Of a stretch of DNA of 59,661 nucleotides, positions 18,787 to 27,394 are shown in pieces (position 1 is the stretch's first letter; each line of letters starts with the position of its first letter). The notes beneath the pieces were generated by a model that worked only from the letters and a program-made list of their open reading frames with translations, was not told where the DNA came from and ran no database searches. The translations under genes and the position numbers were made by a program. Source of the DNA: CALROG01 sp943369755 (GTDB taxonomy: Bacteria > Pseudomonadota > Gammaproteobacteria > Burkholderiales > Burkholderiaceae_C); contig CALROG020000023.1 in the NCBI GenBank assembly GCA_943369755.1, positions 1 through 59,661 of the forward strand, given 5' to 3'.

Positions 18787-19164
18787 ATGAAGCTGCAACC
18801 CGACAAATCAGACGTCCAGACCATCAACGGCTATGGCCCGGGTTGGGTCGCGGTCAATGGTGAAAAAATCACCCACAGCGTCATCGTCGGCTCCAAAGGC
18901 CAGCGCATTGAATGGCCTTGCGCGCACTTTGACCAACTCGGCGCTGCCCATTTCGAGCAGCTCGCCGCGCTGGACACCGAACTGGTGATCTTCGGCAGTG
19001 GCACCCGTATCCGGTTTCCGCAGGCGGCCTGGCTCAGGCCGCTGATCGAGCGGCGCATCGGGCTTGAAACCATGGATTCAGCGGCGGCTTGCCGCACCTA
19101 CAACATCCTGGCCGGTGAAGGCCGCAGCGTGGTAGTGGCCTTGCTGGTAGAGCCTGCGGCCTGA
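18787..19164 (+). CDS. Mth938/DUF498 domain protein
   Basis: The 125-residue protein belongs to the Mth938-like (DUF498/NDUFAF3) family: YGPGWVAVNGEKITHSVIVG, then ELVIFGSGTRIRFPQAAWLRPL and SAAACRTYNILAGEGRSVVVALL. The human homologue assists respiratory complex I assembly; the bacterial role is not settled. The frame extends upstream to 18652, but ATG 18787 gives the family N-terminus. It is divergent from alaA and followed by the peroxiredoxin gene on the same strand. Confidence 0.87.
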   Translation: MKLQPDKSDVQTINGYGPGWVAVNGEKITHSVIVGSKGQRIEWPCAHFDQLGAAHFEQLAALDTELVIFGSGTRIRFPQAAWLRPLIERRIGLETMDSAAACRTYNILAGEGRSVVVALLVEPAA

Positions 19165-19281
19165 GCGACAGAGGTGCCCGGGAATGCCCTGTGCGGTTTC
19201 AGGGTAAAATCGACGGTTGCAGCGGGAAGCTTCGTCCCCAAGTAGCAACGAGCAAAACCTGTCACACGAGATACAAATTCT

Positions 19282-19758
19282 ATGGCGATCGTTGTCAACA
19301 AACCCATCCCCGAATTTGAAGCAAACGCCACTGGCGGCATCAAAGTTTCCAACACCTCCCACAACGGCCACGTCGTGGTGCTGTATTTCTACCCGAAAGA
19401 CAACACGCCCGGTTGCACTACCGAAGCCATGCAGTTTCGCGACAAGTACAAGGATTTTGTCAAGGCGGGTGCCACCGTGTTTGGCGTTTCGCGCGACAAC
19501 ATGAAGTCACACGACGAGTTCAAGGCCAAGCTTGAGTTGCCATTTGAGCTGATTGCCGACACCGAAGAAAAAATGTGCCACATGTTTGGTGTGGTCAAAA
19601 ACAAGATCATGTACGGCAAGAAGGTCAAGGGCATCGAGCGCAGCACCTTCCTGATCGGTGCCGACGGAACACTCAAGAACGAATGGCGTGGCCTCAAGGT
19701 GCCCGGCCATGTCGAAGACGTGCTCAAAGCCGTCAAAGCCCTGAAAAAGGCTGCTTGA
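19282..19758 (+). CDS. bcp: Thioredoxin-dependent peroxiredoxin, BCP/PrxQ type
   Basis: The 158-residue enzyme reduces hydroperoxides. The peroxidatic Cys is residue 45 in YPKDNTPGCTTEAM, followed by FRDKYKDF and GVSRDNMKSHDEFKAKLELPFELIADTE. The E. coli resolving Cys at position 50 is Met here; a second Cys occurs at about residue 97 (EEKMCHMFG), so it is either a 1-Cys form or resolves through that Cys. ATG 19282 gives the standard start (MAIVVNKPIPEFEA). A terminator stands about 110 nt downstream, after a possible small RNA gene. Confidence 0.93.
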   Translation: MAIVVNKPIPEFEANATGGIKVSNTSHNGHVVVLYFYPKDNTPGCTTEAMQFRDKYKDFVKAGATVFGVSRDNMKSHDEFKAKLELPFELIADTEEKMCHMFGVVKNKIMYGKKVKGIERSTFLIGADGTLKNEWRGLKVPGHVEDVLKAVKALKKAA

Positions 19759-19788
19759 CGGTTTTCTGGCAACGCGCAGCGGCGGCGG

Positions 19789-19816
19789 TTGAAGCGTCAT
19801 CCGACTTGTGCATAAT
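19789..19816 (+). promoter_or_regulatory. Candidate sigma-70 promoter in the bcp-phoH gap
   Basis: TTGAAG (19789-19794), 16 nt, then CATAAT (19811-19816). Transcription would start near 19823 and reach the terminator at 19866-19897. Confidence 0.4.
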
Positions 19817-19822
19817 GAACTC

Positions 19823-19905
19823 ATGCCGTTGATCCCGACGCCAGACGTCATCACCGCCAAACCCGAAAAAGCCGCCCGGCTCGCCAGGCGGCTTTTTCGC
19901 TTTTT
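19823..19905 (+). ncRNA. Possible small RNA of about 80 nt
   Basis: A promoter-like pair of hexamers and a strong intrinsic terminator bracket an 80-nt segment between bcp and phoH that contains no convincing gene. The segment includes GCCGTTGATCCCGACGCCAG before the terminator stem. A short frame beginning MPLIPTPDVITAK runs through the stem but reads into phoH out of frame. The same layout could instead be the bcp transcript end plus a phoH promoter, so this is a candidate only. Confidence 0.3.
19866..19897 (+). terminator. Intrinsic terminator downstream of bcp
   Basis: AAAAAGCCGCC and GGCGGCTTTTT form an 11-bp stem around a 10-nt loop, followed by CGCTTTTTG. It is a strong rho-independent terminator on the plus strand. 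Confidence 0.85.
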
Positions 19906-19934
19906 GATCCTCTTCTTTGCGAGTGCCCTCACCC

Positions 19935-21638
19935 ATGCCACTGCCCCCCGCCCCTACCAAGCGCGCCGCCATGCTCCCTCCCGAGGCTTACGACGCCCCG
20001 GCCCGGTCTTCCCACAAGGCATCGCGAAAATCGGAGGCACACCCCAGCGACAGCCCATTGGCTGAAAAGCCCCAGGCCCTGGATTTTGACCCTCGCCCTG
20101 CCGGCGGCGACGCCCATCCTGCGGCGTTTCGTGAAGAACGACCAGAAACTGAAGCAGCACTAACGCCTGCAACCCTTGCGGCTGGCAGCCGCAAACGCAG
20201 CCAGTCCGCCCCACAACCGACGGCCAAACCCAGAAAGGCCAAGCCCACTGGCCCGGCCAAACTGTTCGTGCTGGACACCAACGTGCTTTTGCACGACCCG
20301 ATGTGCCTGTTCCGCTTCGAGGAACACGACATCTTCCTGCCCATGATCGTGCTCGAAGAGCTCGACGGGCACAAAAAAGGCATGACGGAAGTCGCGCGCA
20401 ATGGTCGCCAGACCAGCCGCACACTGGACGCGCTGGCGGGAGCCCAGGGTGCCGACATCACGGCCGGCCTGAAGCTGGACACCACCGGGCACCGGGAGGC
20501 CGGCGGCCGCCTGTTCTTCCAGACCCAGGCGCTTGATGGCACCTTGCCCGCCAGCTTGCCGCAGGGCAAGGCGGACAACCAGATCCTTGGTGTGGTGGAA
20601 GCGCTGCGGCGCATCCATGCGCCGCGCGAAGTGGTGCTGGTCTCCAAAGACATCAACATGCGGGTCAAAGCCCGGGCGTTGGGCCTGGCCACTGACGACT
20701 ACCAGAATGACAAGACGCTGGAAGACGGCGACTTGCTGTACTCCGGTGCCATGGCCCTGCCGGGCGACTTTTGGGCCAAGCATGGCAAGACGGTGGAAAG
20801 CTGGCAAAGTGGCCACCACACCTTCTACCGGATCACTGGCCCGGTGGTGCCCAGCCTGTTGATCAATCAGTTTGTATATTTTGAGTCCCCCGGCGAACCC
20901 AGCCTGTACGCGCGTGTGACTGAAATCCGGGCCAAGACCGCCGTACTGAAAACACTCAAGGACTACGGCCACCTGAAGAACGCCGTGTGGGGCGTGACCA
21001 CCCGCAACCGCGAGCAGAGCTTTGCGATGAACCTGCTGATGGACCCCGAGGTGGACTTCGTGACCCTCACCGGCACGGCTGGTACCGGCAAGACACTGAT
21101 GGCACTGGCCTCGGGCCTGACACAGGTTCTGGACGACCGGCGCTACACCGAAATCATCATGACCCGGGCCACAGTGAGCGTGGGCGAAGACATCGGCTTC
21201 CTGCCCGGCACTGAAGAAGAAAAGATGGGCCCCTGGATGGGCGCGCTGGATGACAACCTTGAAGTGTTGGCCAAAACCGAGACCAACGCCGGTGAATGGG
21301 GACGCGCCGCCACCAACGAACTGATCCGCAGCCGGATCAAGATCAAGAGCATGAACTTCATGCGCGGGCGGACCTTCCTGAACAAATACGTGATCATTGA
21401 CGAGGCGCAGAACCTTACGCCCAAACAGATGAAAACACTGATCACCCGGGCCGGCCCGGGCACCAAGATCATCTGCATGGGCAACCTGGCGCAGATTGAC
21501 ACGCCCTACCTGACCGAAGGCTCGTCCGGCCTGACCTACGCGGTAGACAAGTTCAAGGGCTGGCCGCACAGCGGCCACATCACCCTGGCACGCGGCGAGC
21601 GTTCACGGTTGGCAGACTTTGCCAGCGAGGTGCTCTAA
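19935..21638 (+). CDS. PhoH2-type PIN-PhoH ATPase/ribonuclease
   Basis: The 567-residue protein has a disordered Ala/Pro/Lys-rich N-terminal 105 residues, a PIN domain (about 110-240; LFVLDTNVLLHDP, VLEELDGHKKG, LVSKDINMRVKA), and a C-terminal PhoH ATPase (Walker A TGTAGTGKTLMAL near 379, Walker B YVIIDEAQNLTP near 488). PhoH2 proteins couple RNA unwinding to cleavage. ATG 19935 is chosen; a TTG 18 nt earlier is also in frame. It converges with dnaB and the two stop codons overlap by 4 nt. The adjacent terminator would isolate it from bcp. Confidence 0.92.
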   Translation: MPLPPAPTKRAAMLPPEAYDAPARSSHKASRKSEAHPSDSPLAEKPQALDFDPRPAGGDAHPAAFREERPETEAALTPATLAAGSRKRSQSAPQPTAKPRKAKPTGPAKLFVLDTNVLLHDPMCLFRFEEHDIFLPMIVLEELDGHKKGMTEVARNGRQTSRTLDALAGAQGADITAGLKLDTTGHREAGGRLFFQTQALDGTLPASLPQGKADNQILGVVEALRRIHAPREVVLVSKDINMRVKARALGLATDDYQNDKTLEDGDLLYSGAMALPGDFWAKHGKTVESWQSGHHTFYRITGPVVPSLLINQFVYFESPGEPSLYARVTEIRAKTAVLKTLKDYGHLKNAVWGVTTRNREQSFAMNLLMDPEVDFVTLTGTAGTGKTLMALASGLTQVLDDRRYTEIIMTRATVSVGEDIGFLPGTEEEKMGPWMGALDDNLEVLAKTETNAGEWGRAATNELIRSRIKIKSMNFMRGRTFLNKYVIIDEAQNLTPKQMKTLITRAGPGTKIICMGNLAQIDTPYLTEGSSGLTYAVDKFKGWPHSGHITLARGERSRLADFASEVL

Positions 21639-23041
21639 AAATCTGAAGAACCGGCGGCCAGACTTTCGAACCGGGTCAGTTCTTTCATGAAGGCCAGCTT
21701 GACGGTCCCGGTGGGGCCGTTTCGCTGTTTGCTGATGATGATTTCCGCAACACCGGGCTCCTTCGACTCCTTGTTGTAGTAGTCGTCGCGGTAAATGAAC
21801 ATGATCACGTCGGCGTCTTGCTCAATGGCCCCGGACTCACGCAAGTCGCTCATCATCGGGCGCTTGTCGGTGCGGCTTTCCACGCCGCGCGACAACTGCG
21901 ACAGCGCAATCACCGGGCAGCCGAGCTCTTTGGCCAGCATCTTCAGGCCGCGCGATATTTCACCCACTGCCGTGGCGCGGTTCTCGTCGCTCATGCTGCT
22001 GGAGACGCTCATGAGCTGCAGGTAGTCCACCACAATCAGGCCGAGCTTGCCGCCGCACTGGCGCGCCAGCCGACGTGCATTGGCGCGCAGCTCGCTGACC
22101 GTCAGGCCAGGCGTTTCGTCAATGTGCAGTGAGATGTTGCGCAACTTTTCAATCGCCTCGGTCAAACGCGGCCATTCGGAGTCGGTCAATTTGCCAGTGC
22201 GCAGATGCATCTGGTCAATGCGCCCAATGGAGCCGACGATACGCACGGCCAGCTGAGAGGCCCCCATTTCCATCGAGAACACCGCCACCGGCAGGCCCTC
22301 ATTCAGTGCCACGTGTTCGGCGATGTTGATGGCCAAGGCTGTCTTGCCCATGGACGGGCGTGCTGCCAGCACGATCATGTCGCCGGCCTGAAAGCCCGAG
22401 GTCATGCGGTCAAGGTCATAAAAACCAGTCGGCACCCCGGTAATGTCATTCGGGTTGTCGGTCATTTCCTGCACCCGGTCCAGCAGCTGGACGACCAGGG
22501 AATCCATGCCCTGGAAGCCCTGCTTCATGCGCGAGCCTTCTTCGCCGATGTTGAATATCTTCTGCTCGGCCTCGTCCAGGATGCGGTCAACCGCCTTGCC
22601 CTGGGTGTTGAACGCGGCGGTTGATATTTCGTCCGCCGCACTGACCAGCTTGCGCAAGATCGAGCGCTCCCGCACGATCTCGGCGTAGCGGCGGATGTTG
22701 CTGGCGCTGGGCACATACTGCGCCAGCGAATTCAGGTAGGCCAGCCCGCCAATCTCGTCGGCCTTGCCCAGACCCTGCAACCGTTCATACACCGTGATCA
22801 CGTCGGCGGGTTTGGTGGCATTGATCAGCCCGCCAACCGCAGCGTAGATCAGGCGGTGCTCATAGCGATAAAAATCGCTGTCGGTCAACAAGTCGCCAAC
22901 CCGGTCCCAGGCACCGTTGTCCAGCAAAAGGCCGCCCAACACGCTGGACTCGGCCTCAATCGAGTGCGGCGGAATTCGCAGCTGCGCCACCTGCCGGTCG
23001 CGGGAAAAATCTTCATCAACCGGGGACAGAACAGCAGACAT
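21635..23041 (-). CDS. dnaB: Replicative DNA helicase DnaB
   Basis: The 468-residue hexameric helicase unwinds DNA at the replication fork. It has the N-terminal DnaG-binding domain (PPHSIEAESSVLGGLLLDN), Walker A AARPSMGKTALAIN, and LIVVDYLQLM, SQLSRGVESRTDKRPMMSDLRESGAIEQDADVIMFIYRDDYY near the C-terminus. No intein is present. It is last in the ribosomal/primosomal block, separated from rplI by 161 nt containing a terminator, so it probably has its own promoter. The gap also holds TGTGGACAA, a poor DnaA-box match. Confidence 0.97.
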   Translation of the reverse strand: MSAVLSPVDEDFSRDRQVAQLRIPPHSIEAESSVLGGLLLDNGAWDRVGDLLTDSDFYRYEHRLIYAAVGGLINATKPADVITVYERLQGLGKADEIGGLAYLNSLAQYVPSASNIRRYAEIVRERSILRKLVSAADEISTAAFNTQGKAVDRILDEAEQKIFNIGEEGSRMKQGFQGMDSLVVQLLDRVQEMTDNPNDITGVPTGFYDLDRMTSGFQAGDMIVLAARPSMGKTALAINIAEHVALNEGLPVAVFSMEMGASQLAVRIVGSIGRIDQMHLRTGKLTDSEWPRLTEAIEKLRNISLHIDETPGLTVSELRANARRLARQCGGKLGLIVVDYLQLMSVSSSMSDENRATAVGEISRGLKMLAKELGCPVIALSQLSRGVESRTDKRPMMSDLRESGAIEQDADVIMFIYRDDYYNKESKEPGVAEIIISKQRNGPTGTVKLAFMKELTRFESLAAGSSDF

Positions 23042-23155
23042 CAGCTTCCTTCAACAGCGCCAAATGGTACGCCCGCGCGGCCACGGCGTCACGGGATAAG
23101 TCTGTGGACAACGCGTGGATTCCCGGTGAATTGCGGCCGAAAACCTGTGCACGGA

Positions 23156-23180
23156 AAAGAAAAAGCCGCCCACGGGCGGC
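23156..23180 (-). terminator. Intrinsic terminator after rplI
   Basis: On the minus strand GCCGCCCGTGGGCGGC forms a GC-rich stem and is followed by TTTTCTTTT. It lies 22 nt after the rplI stop and would end the rpsF-priB-rpsR-rplI transcript. Confidence 0.75.
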
Positions 23181-23202
23181 CTCATCGGAAACGACAGAAA
23201 CC

Positions 23203-23655
23203 TTATGCAGTTTCGCCGTACACGGTCACGGTGATGTCAACCACCACGTCGGTGTGCAATTGCACGCTGACCGTGTTGTCACCAACCAGCTTGATCGGGC
23301 CATTGGGCATGCGTACCTGGGCCTTGGCGACCTTGTAGCCCTGCTTGCCCAGCTCTTCAGCGATGTCGGCGTTGGTGACCGAGCCGAACAGGCGGCCGTC
23401 AACACCGGCTTTCTGGGTCAGCTTGATGGTCGTGCCGGCCAGCTTCTCGCCTTGGGCATTTGATTCCGCCAGCTTGGCCGCGGCAGCTTTTTCAAGATCG
23501 GCGCGCTTGGCTTCGAACTCAGCCTTGTTGGCTTCGGTCGCGCGGCGGGCACGGCCCTGGGGAATCAGGAAATTGCGGGCGTAACCGTCTTTAACCTTGA
23601 CGATTTCGCCAAGGGAACCGAGGTTGATAACTTTGTCGAGCAGGATGACTTGCAT
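23203..23655 (-). CDS. rplI: Ribosomal protein bL9
   Basis: The 150-residue large-subunit protein begins MQVILLDKVINLGSLGEIVKVKDGYARNFLIPQG, the canonical bL9 N-domain, followed by the long connecting helix (AEFEAKRADLEKAAAAKLAE) and the C-domain that binds 23S rRNA. The length is normal. It is 12 nt downstream of rpsR and ends at an intrinsic terminator. Confidence 0.98.
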   Translation of the reverse strand: MQVILLDKVINLGSLGEIVKVKDGYARNFLIPQGRARRATEANKAEFEAKRADLEKAAAAKLAESNAQGEKLAGTTIKLTQKAGVDGRLFGSVTNADIAEELGKQGYKVAKAQVRMPNGPIKLVGDNTVSVQLHTDVVVDITVTVYGETA

Positions 23656-23667
23656 GTTGTGTGCCCC

Positions 23668-23949
23668 TTAAACGCGGTGCTGGTCACTGTACGGGACCAG
23701 AGCCAGGAAGCGCGCGCGCTTGATGGCAGTGTTGAGCTGGCGCTGATAGATCGCGCGGGTGCCGGTCAGGCGCGCCGGGATGATCTTGCCGTTTTCAGCG
23801 ATGAAGTCGCGCAGCGTATCAACGTCTTTGTAGTCGATTTCTTCGACGTGGGCGACGGTGAAGCGGCAGAAGCGCTTGCGTTTGAACAGCAGCGACTGGG
23901 TGTTGCGCTTGGGGCGCTTGTCTTTGTTGAATTTCTTGAACGTGGCCAT
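23668..23949 (-). CDS. rpsR: Ribosomal protein bS18
   Basis: The 93-residue small-subunit protein shows KRKRFCRFTVAHVEEIDYKDVDTLRDFIAENGKIIPARLTGT, the family core that pairs with bS6 on the 30S platform. It lies between priB and rplI. It carries an N-terminal basic extension (MATFKKFNKDKRPKRNTQSLLF), common in Burkholderiales. Confidence 0.97.
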   Translation of the reverse strand: MATFKKFNKDKRPKRNTQSLLFKRKRFCRFTVAHVEEIDYKDVDTLRDFIAENGKIIPARLTGTRAIYQRQLNTAIKRARFLALVPYSDQHRV

Positions 23950-24010
23950 GTTGTTTCCTGATCAGTTGGGGACAGCGCAAAAGGTCTGTCCGGCAAAGAA
24001 ATGAATGAAA

Positions 24011-24298
24011 TTAATCTTGCAAAAATTCCTGGATGTGAAAGACGACGTACTTGCCATTGCGTGGCGTTGCCAGAAAGCCGCTGAACCTGCCTGCGCTGCC
24101 GATGGGCCGCTTGCCCAATATCTCGGCGGTTGCGCCAAAAGCCACTGCCTTGATGGCTGCCTTGACCTGCCTGTCCTGCCCCGCTTGCATCACTTGTGAC
24201 TCATGTTCGAGCCGCAGATCAAGGGCGGGCAATCCGGCCGGTGTGTAGCGCAGGGCGTTGGCCTCGGCGATACAGGCACTCAAGACAAGCTGGTTCAC
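24011..24298 (-). CDS. priB: Primosomal replication protein PriB
   Basis: The 95-residue OB-fold single-strand DNA-binding protein helps PriA restart stalled forks. MNQLVLSACIAEANALRYTPAGLPALDLRLEHES and the C-terminal KYVVFHIQEFLQD match betaproteobacterial PriB. It lies in the expected rpsF-priB-rpsR order, which supports the call despite low conservation of the family. Confidence 0.93.
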   Translation of the reverse strand: MNQLVLSACIAEANALRYTPAGLPALDLRLEHESQVMQAGQDRQVKAAIKAVAFGATAEILGKRPIGSAGRFSGFLATPRNGKYVVFHIQEFLQD

Positions 24299-24318
24299 TG
24301 CTTGCCGGCGTTCACGCG

Positions 24319-24687
24319 TTAGCTGTTGGCGTACTCCGCCTGCTGGGCCTTGCGGGCCTCTTCACGCTCAACCGTCTTCATCATCGAAGACGGGCCGGCA
24401 TCGGCCTTCTTCTTGACAACGGTGAGGTGGCGCAACACGGCGTCGTTGAACTTGAAGGCGTGCTCCAGTTCAGCCATCACGGTCTGGTTGGCTTCGATGT
24501 TCACGCACAGGTAGTGGGCTTTGGCAAGCTTGTTGATCTGGTAGGCCAGTTGACGGCGGCCCCAGTCTTCTACACGGTGCACGTTGCCGCCGCCGGCGGT
24601 GATCATGCCCTTGTAGCGCTCCAGCATGGCTGGAACCTGTTCGCTCTGATCCGGGTGGATCAGCAAAATGATTTCGTAGTGACGCAT
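24319..24687 (-). CDS. rpsF: Ribosomal protein bS6
   Basis: The 122-residue protein starts MRHYEIILLIHPDQSEQVPAML at ATG 24687, preceded by AAGGAG with 6 nt spacing; an upstream in-frame start is ignored. GGGNVHRVEDWGRRQLAYQI and KAHYLCVNIEAN are typical bS6. It is first in the block. A TATAAT box and a structured leader containing several CCG/CGG runs lie upstream, possibly the bS6:bS18 autoregulatory leader. Confidence 0.97.
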   Translation of the reverse strand: MRHYEIILLIHPDQSEQVPAMLERYKGMITAGGGNVHRVEDWGRRQLAYQINKLAKAHYLCVNIEANQTVMAELEHAFKFNDAVLRHLTVVKKKADAGPSSMMKTVEREEARKAQQAEYANS

Positions 24688-24780
24688 GGATACTCCTTGT
24701 GGATTGGCCACCGGAACAAGCCGGAAGCCGGGTTACAGTCGCCCGCTGCGTCTAATTAGCGGTGCGACAAGGCAAAGCCG
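24688..24780 (-). promoter_or_regulatory. Possible bS6:bS18-binding leader of rpsF
   Basis: The transcribed leader holds CCCGGCTTCCGGCTTGTTCC then GGTGGCC before the ribosome site. Many bacteria have an rpsF leader in which a bulged CCG mimics the bS18 rRNA site. A CCG-rich hairpin is present here, but I have not aligned it to the known motif. Confidence 0.35.
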
Positions 24781-24783
24781 ATC

Positions 24784-24789
24784 ATTATA
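24784..24789 (-). promoter_or_regulatory. rpsF: -10 box of the rpsF operon promoter
   Basis: TATAAT on the minus strand about 97 nt before the rpsF ATG. It lies directly downstream of the symporter-operon terminator. The -35 region falls inside the terminator stem and is not obvious. Confidence 0.5.
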
Positions 24790-24790
24790 G

Positions 24791-24833
24791 CCAATAAAAA
24801 AGCCGCCCTGAGCCAAGAGGCCTGGGGCGGCTT
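24791..24833 (-). terminator. Intrinsic terminator of the symporter operon
   Basis: On the minus strand AAGCCGCCC and GGGCGGCTT pair around a loop containing GGCCTCTTGG, followed by TTTTTTATTGG. It stands about 55 nt after the symporter stop and immediately before the rpsF promoter. Confidence 0.85.
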
Positions 24834-24886
24834 GCGGGCGGCGCAGCTCCGGTTTACGGAGACAGCACCGCCGTGTACGCGAGTAC

Positions 24887-27022
24887 TCAGTGAATCAGGC
24901 TCTTGGCCGCGCCCTTCAGGCTCGGGTAGCGCACATGCTCCACCAAGTCCTGAACTCTCGCGTTAGGTGCGGGAGTCACCAGACTGACCAGAATGATCAC
25001 GGCAAAGCCCAGCGGCACGCCAAACACGCCGGCCGAGATCGGCAGGATGCCGAACCACAGGTCTACCGGAGACGTCACGCCGAACACGCTTCGCAGCCAA
25101 ACATGGTTCATCACCATGTAATAGATGGTAATGCCCAGACCCGCAACCATGCCAAGCGAGGCGGCGATGCCGGACGCGCGCTTCCAGAAAATGCCAAGCA
25201 CCAGGGCCGGGAAGAACGCCGCCGCGGCAAACGAGAACGCCGCTGAAACCAGGAACAGGATGTCCGCCGGTTTTTGCGCCGCCACATACGCCGCAGCAAG
25301 TGCTACGACCAGCAGCAGCGTTTTGGACAGCGTGACCCGGCGTGCCGTAGAAGCATTCGGGTCAATCATCTTGTAGTACAGGTCGTGGCTCAGTGCGTTG
25401 GCAATCGTCAGCAGCAGGCCGTCTGCGGTAGACAGCGCAGCGGCCAGGCCACCGGCGGCCACCAGGCCCGACACCACATACGGCAGGCCGCCGATTTCCG
25501 GCGTGGCCAGCACCACGATATCACCACCAATGGTGATTTCACCCAGCTGCAAAATCCCGTCCTTGTTCAAGTCCACCACACTCAATAGAGCGGGGTCGAC
25601 ACGGGCCCAACTGCTGATCCAGGCCGGCAGCTTGTCAAACGGCGTACCCACCAGCACGTTGAACACCTCGTACTTGACCAGCACGGCCAGGGCCGGTGCC
25701 GTGAAGTACAGCAAGAAGATGAAGAACAGCGACCAGGTCACCGAATCACGCGCCTGCTTCACACTGGGCGTGGTGTAGTAGCGCATCAGGATGTGCGGTA
25801 GCGCGGCGGTTCCCACCATCAGGCAGAAGATCAGGGCCAGGAAGTTGCGACGTGAGGTGTCGTACGCGACCTGGGCCTTGGCATCACCGTTGGGGTCACC
25901 GGCAAACTGGGTTGCATGCCGCGGCATGCCACCGAGCGGCTTGTCGCGGGCTTCAGCTGCCGCCTTGGCGCGGCTCCAGGCGGCCTTGGCTGCGGCTTCA
26001 TCCTTTGGCAGGGCGGCCAGCGCCTTCTCAGCCGCTGCCAACTCTGAAGCGGGTGCATTTGCCGCTTTCAGATCTGCCACTTTCTTTGCGCCAGCTTCCT
26101 TGTCGGCGGCCAAGGCTGCCTTCGGGTCCTTGAGCTTTTCACCAAGAGCCACTGCGCGGTCTGCATAGACCTTGCGTACTTCGAGCTCCTTCGGATCCTT
26201 GATCAGGGCTTCTTCGCGCGCCGTTACCTTTTGCAGCTGGTAACCGTAGATGGCTTGCGGAACCGGCACGCTGGTCTGCTTCACCGACAGCCAAACCACC
26301 GGAATCATGTAAGCAATGATCAGGATGATGTACTGAGCCACCTGGGTCCAGGTTACTGCGCGCATACCGCCCAGGAACGAACACACCAAAATGCCACCCA
26401 GACCCATGAAAATGCCAAGCTCAAAAGCCACACCGGTCAGGCGCGTCGTGATCAGGCCCACGCCGTAAATCTGTGCCACCACATAGGTAAACGAGCACAG
26501 AATGGCGGCCAAAATGCCGATGAAACGCGGCAGGTTGCCGCCATAACGCTCGCCCAGAAAGTCGGGGATTGTGAACTGACCGAACTTGCGCAGGTAGGGC
26601 GCAAGAAACAGCGCCACCAGGCAGTAGCCGCCAGTCCAGCCCATGATGAAGGCCAGGCCGCTGTAGCCGGTCAGGTACAGCGTACCGGCCATGCCGATGA
26701 ACGACGCAGCAGACATCCAGTCAGCGCCGGTGGCCATGCCGTTGTAGACGGCCGGTACGCGTCGCCCTGCAACGTAGTACTCCGCTGCATCGGTCGTGCG
26801 ACTCATGATGCCGATGCCGGCATACAGACCAATCGTCGCCAGCAGGAAGATGAAGCCGATCCATTCGCGGGTCAGGCCCATCTGTTCTGCGATGGCCAGC
26901 ACGATCACAAAGGCCAAAAAGCCGCCGGTGTAAAAACCGTAGACCTTGTTGAGTTGCTGCTTGAAAGCAGCGTTGGAGGCGGCCGTATTGGCCCCTCCTG
27001 CATCACCAAACATTCCAGCCAT
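24887..27022 (-). CDS. Sodium:solute symporter large subunit (VC_2705-type, ActP-like)
   Basis: The 711-residue SSS-family transporter has about 13 membrane helices, with YYVAGRRVPAVYNGMATGADWMSAASFIGMAG and the sodium-site region LVAAGGLAAALSTADGLLLTIANALSHD. It is far longer than E. coli ActP (549) because of a roughly 130-residue Ala/Lys/Glu-rich segment (about residues 265-395, coiled-coil-like). It also has an EF-hand-like loop DLNKDGILQLGE near residue 482. It lies 3 nt after a DUF4212 small subunit, the known partner of this subfamily. Acetate or another monocarboxylate is a likely but unproven substrate. A paralogue is at 28993. Confidence 0.9.
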   Translation of the reverse strand: MAGMFGDAGGANTAASNAAFKQQLNKVYGFYTGGFLAFVIVLAIAEQMGLTREWIGFIFLLATIGLYAGIGIMSRTTDAAEYYVAGRRVPAVYNGMATGADWMSAASFIGMAGTLYLTGYSGLAFIMGWTGGYCLVALFLAPYLRKFGQFTIPDFLGERYGGNLPRFIGILAAILCSFTYVVAQIYGVGLITTRLTGVAFELGIFMGLGGILVCSFLGGMRAVTWTQVAQYIILIIAYMIPVVWLSVKQTSVPVPQAIYGYQLQKVTAREEALIKDPKELEVRKVYADRAVALGEKLKDPKAALAADKEAGAKKVADLKAANAPASELAAAEKALAALPKDEAAAKAAWSRAKAAAEARDKPLGGMPRHATQFAGDPNGDAKAQVAYDTSRRNFLALIFCLMVGTAALPHILMRYYTTPSVKQARDSVTWSLFFIFLLYFTAPALAVLVKYEVFNVLVGTPFDKLPAWISSWARVDPALLSVVDLNKDGILQLGEITIGGDIVVLATPEIGGLPYVVSGLVAAGGLAAALSTADGLLLTIANALSHDLYYKMIDPNASTARRVTLSKTLLLVVALAAAYVAAQKPADILFLVSAAFSFAAAAFFPALVLGIFWKRASGIAASLGMVAGLGITIYYMVMNHVWLRSVFGVTSPVDLWFGILPISAGVFGVPLGFAVIILVSLVTPAPNARVQDLVEHVRYPSLKGAAKSLIH

Positions 27023-27025
27023 GGT

Positions 27026-27283
27026 TTACTCCTCTTCCGCCACGCCGAACTCTTGGTCCAGCTTGTTCATGTAATGGGCGTAGTACCAGATGATCAGAAC
27101 ATAGATGATCAGGCTGCCCTGGGCTCCCATCCAGAAGCTGAAAGGCCAGCCAAAGAATGTGAAGTTGAGGTCGCGGGCCATGTAGCCCACCACGTAAGTC
27201 ACCACAAACCATACTGCGAGCAATATGGCTGTGATCCTGAGGTTTTTCCGCCAGTAGGTGCGGTGGCCTTCCGTTAACTGCAT
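27026..27283 (-). CDS. DUF4212 symporter small subunit
   Basis: The 85-residue protein has two membrane helices (ITAILLAVWFVVTYVVGYMA and GSLIIYVLIIWYYAHYMNKL) and the DUF4212 pattern FFGWPFSFWMGAQGSLI. In this family it is the small subunit of the VC_2705-type sodium symporter, whose gene starts 3 nt downstream. AAGGAG precedes the ATG. Together they form a two-subunit uptake system. Confidence 0.93.
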   Translation of the reverse strand: MQLTEGHRTYWRKNLRITAILLAVWFVVTYVVGYMARDLNFTFFGWPFSFWMGAQGSLIIYVLIIWYYAHYMNKLDQEFGVAEEE

Positions 27284-27394
27284 GTCACTGTCTCCTTATA
27301 TGCCCCTGAGAGGGCGTTTCTCCGTCTACCAAGCGGCCCGTCGCCAGCCTCGCTGGCAACTTGCAACCAAGCCGCAACCGTGGGAAATGCCCCG

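Noticed and set aside
23096..23120. DnaA box or origin-like sequence before dnaB
   Set aside because: A single poor TGTGGACAA match, no cluster or AT-rich element.
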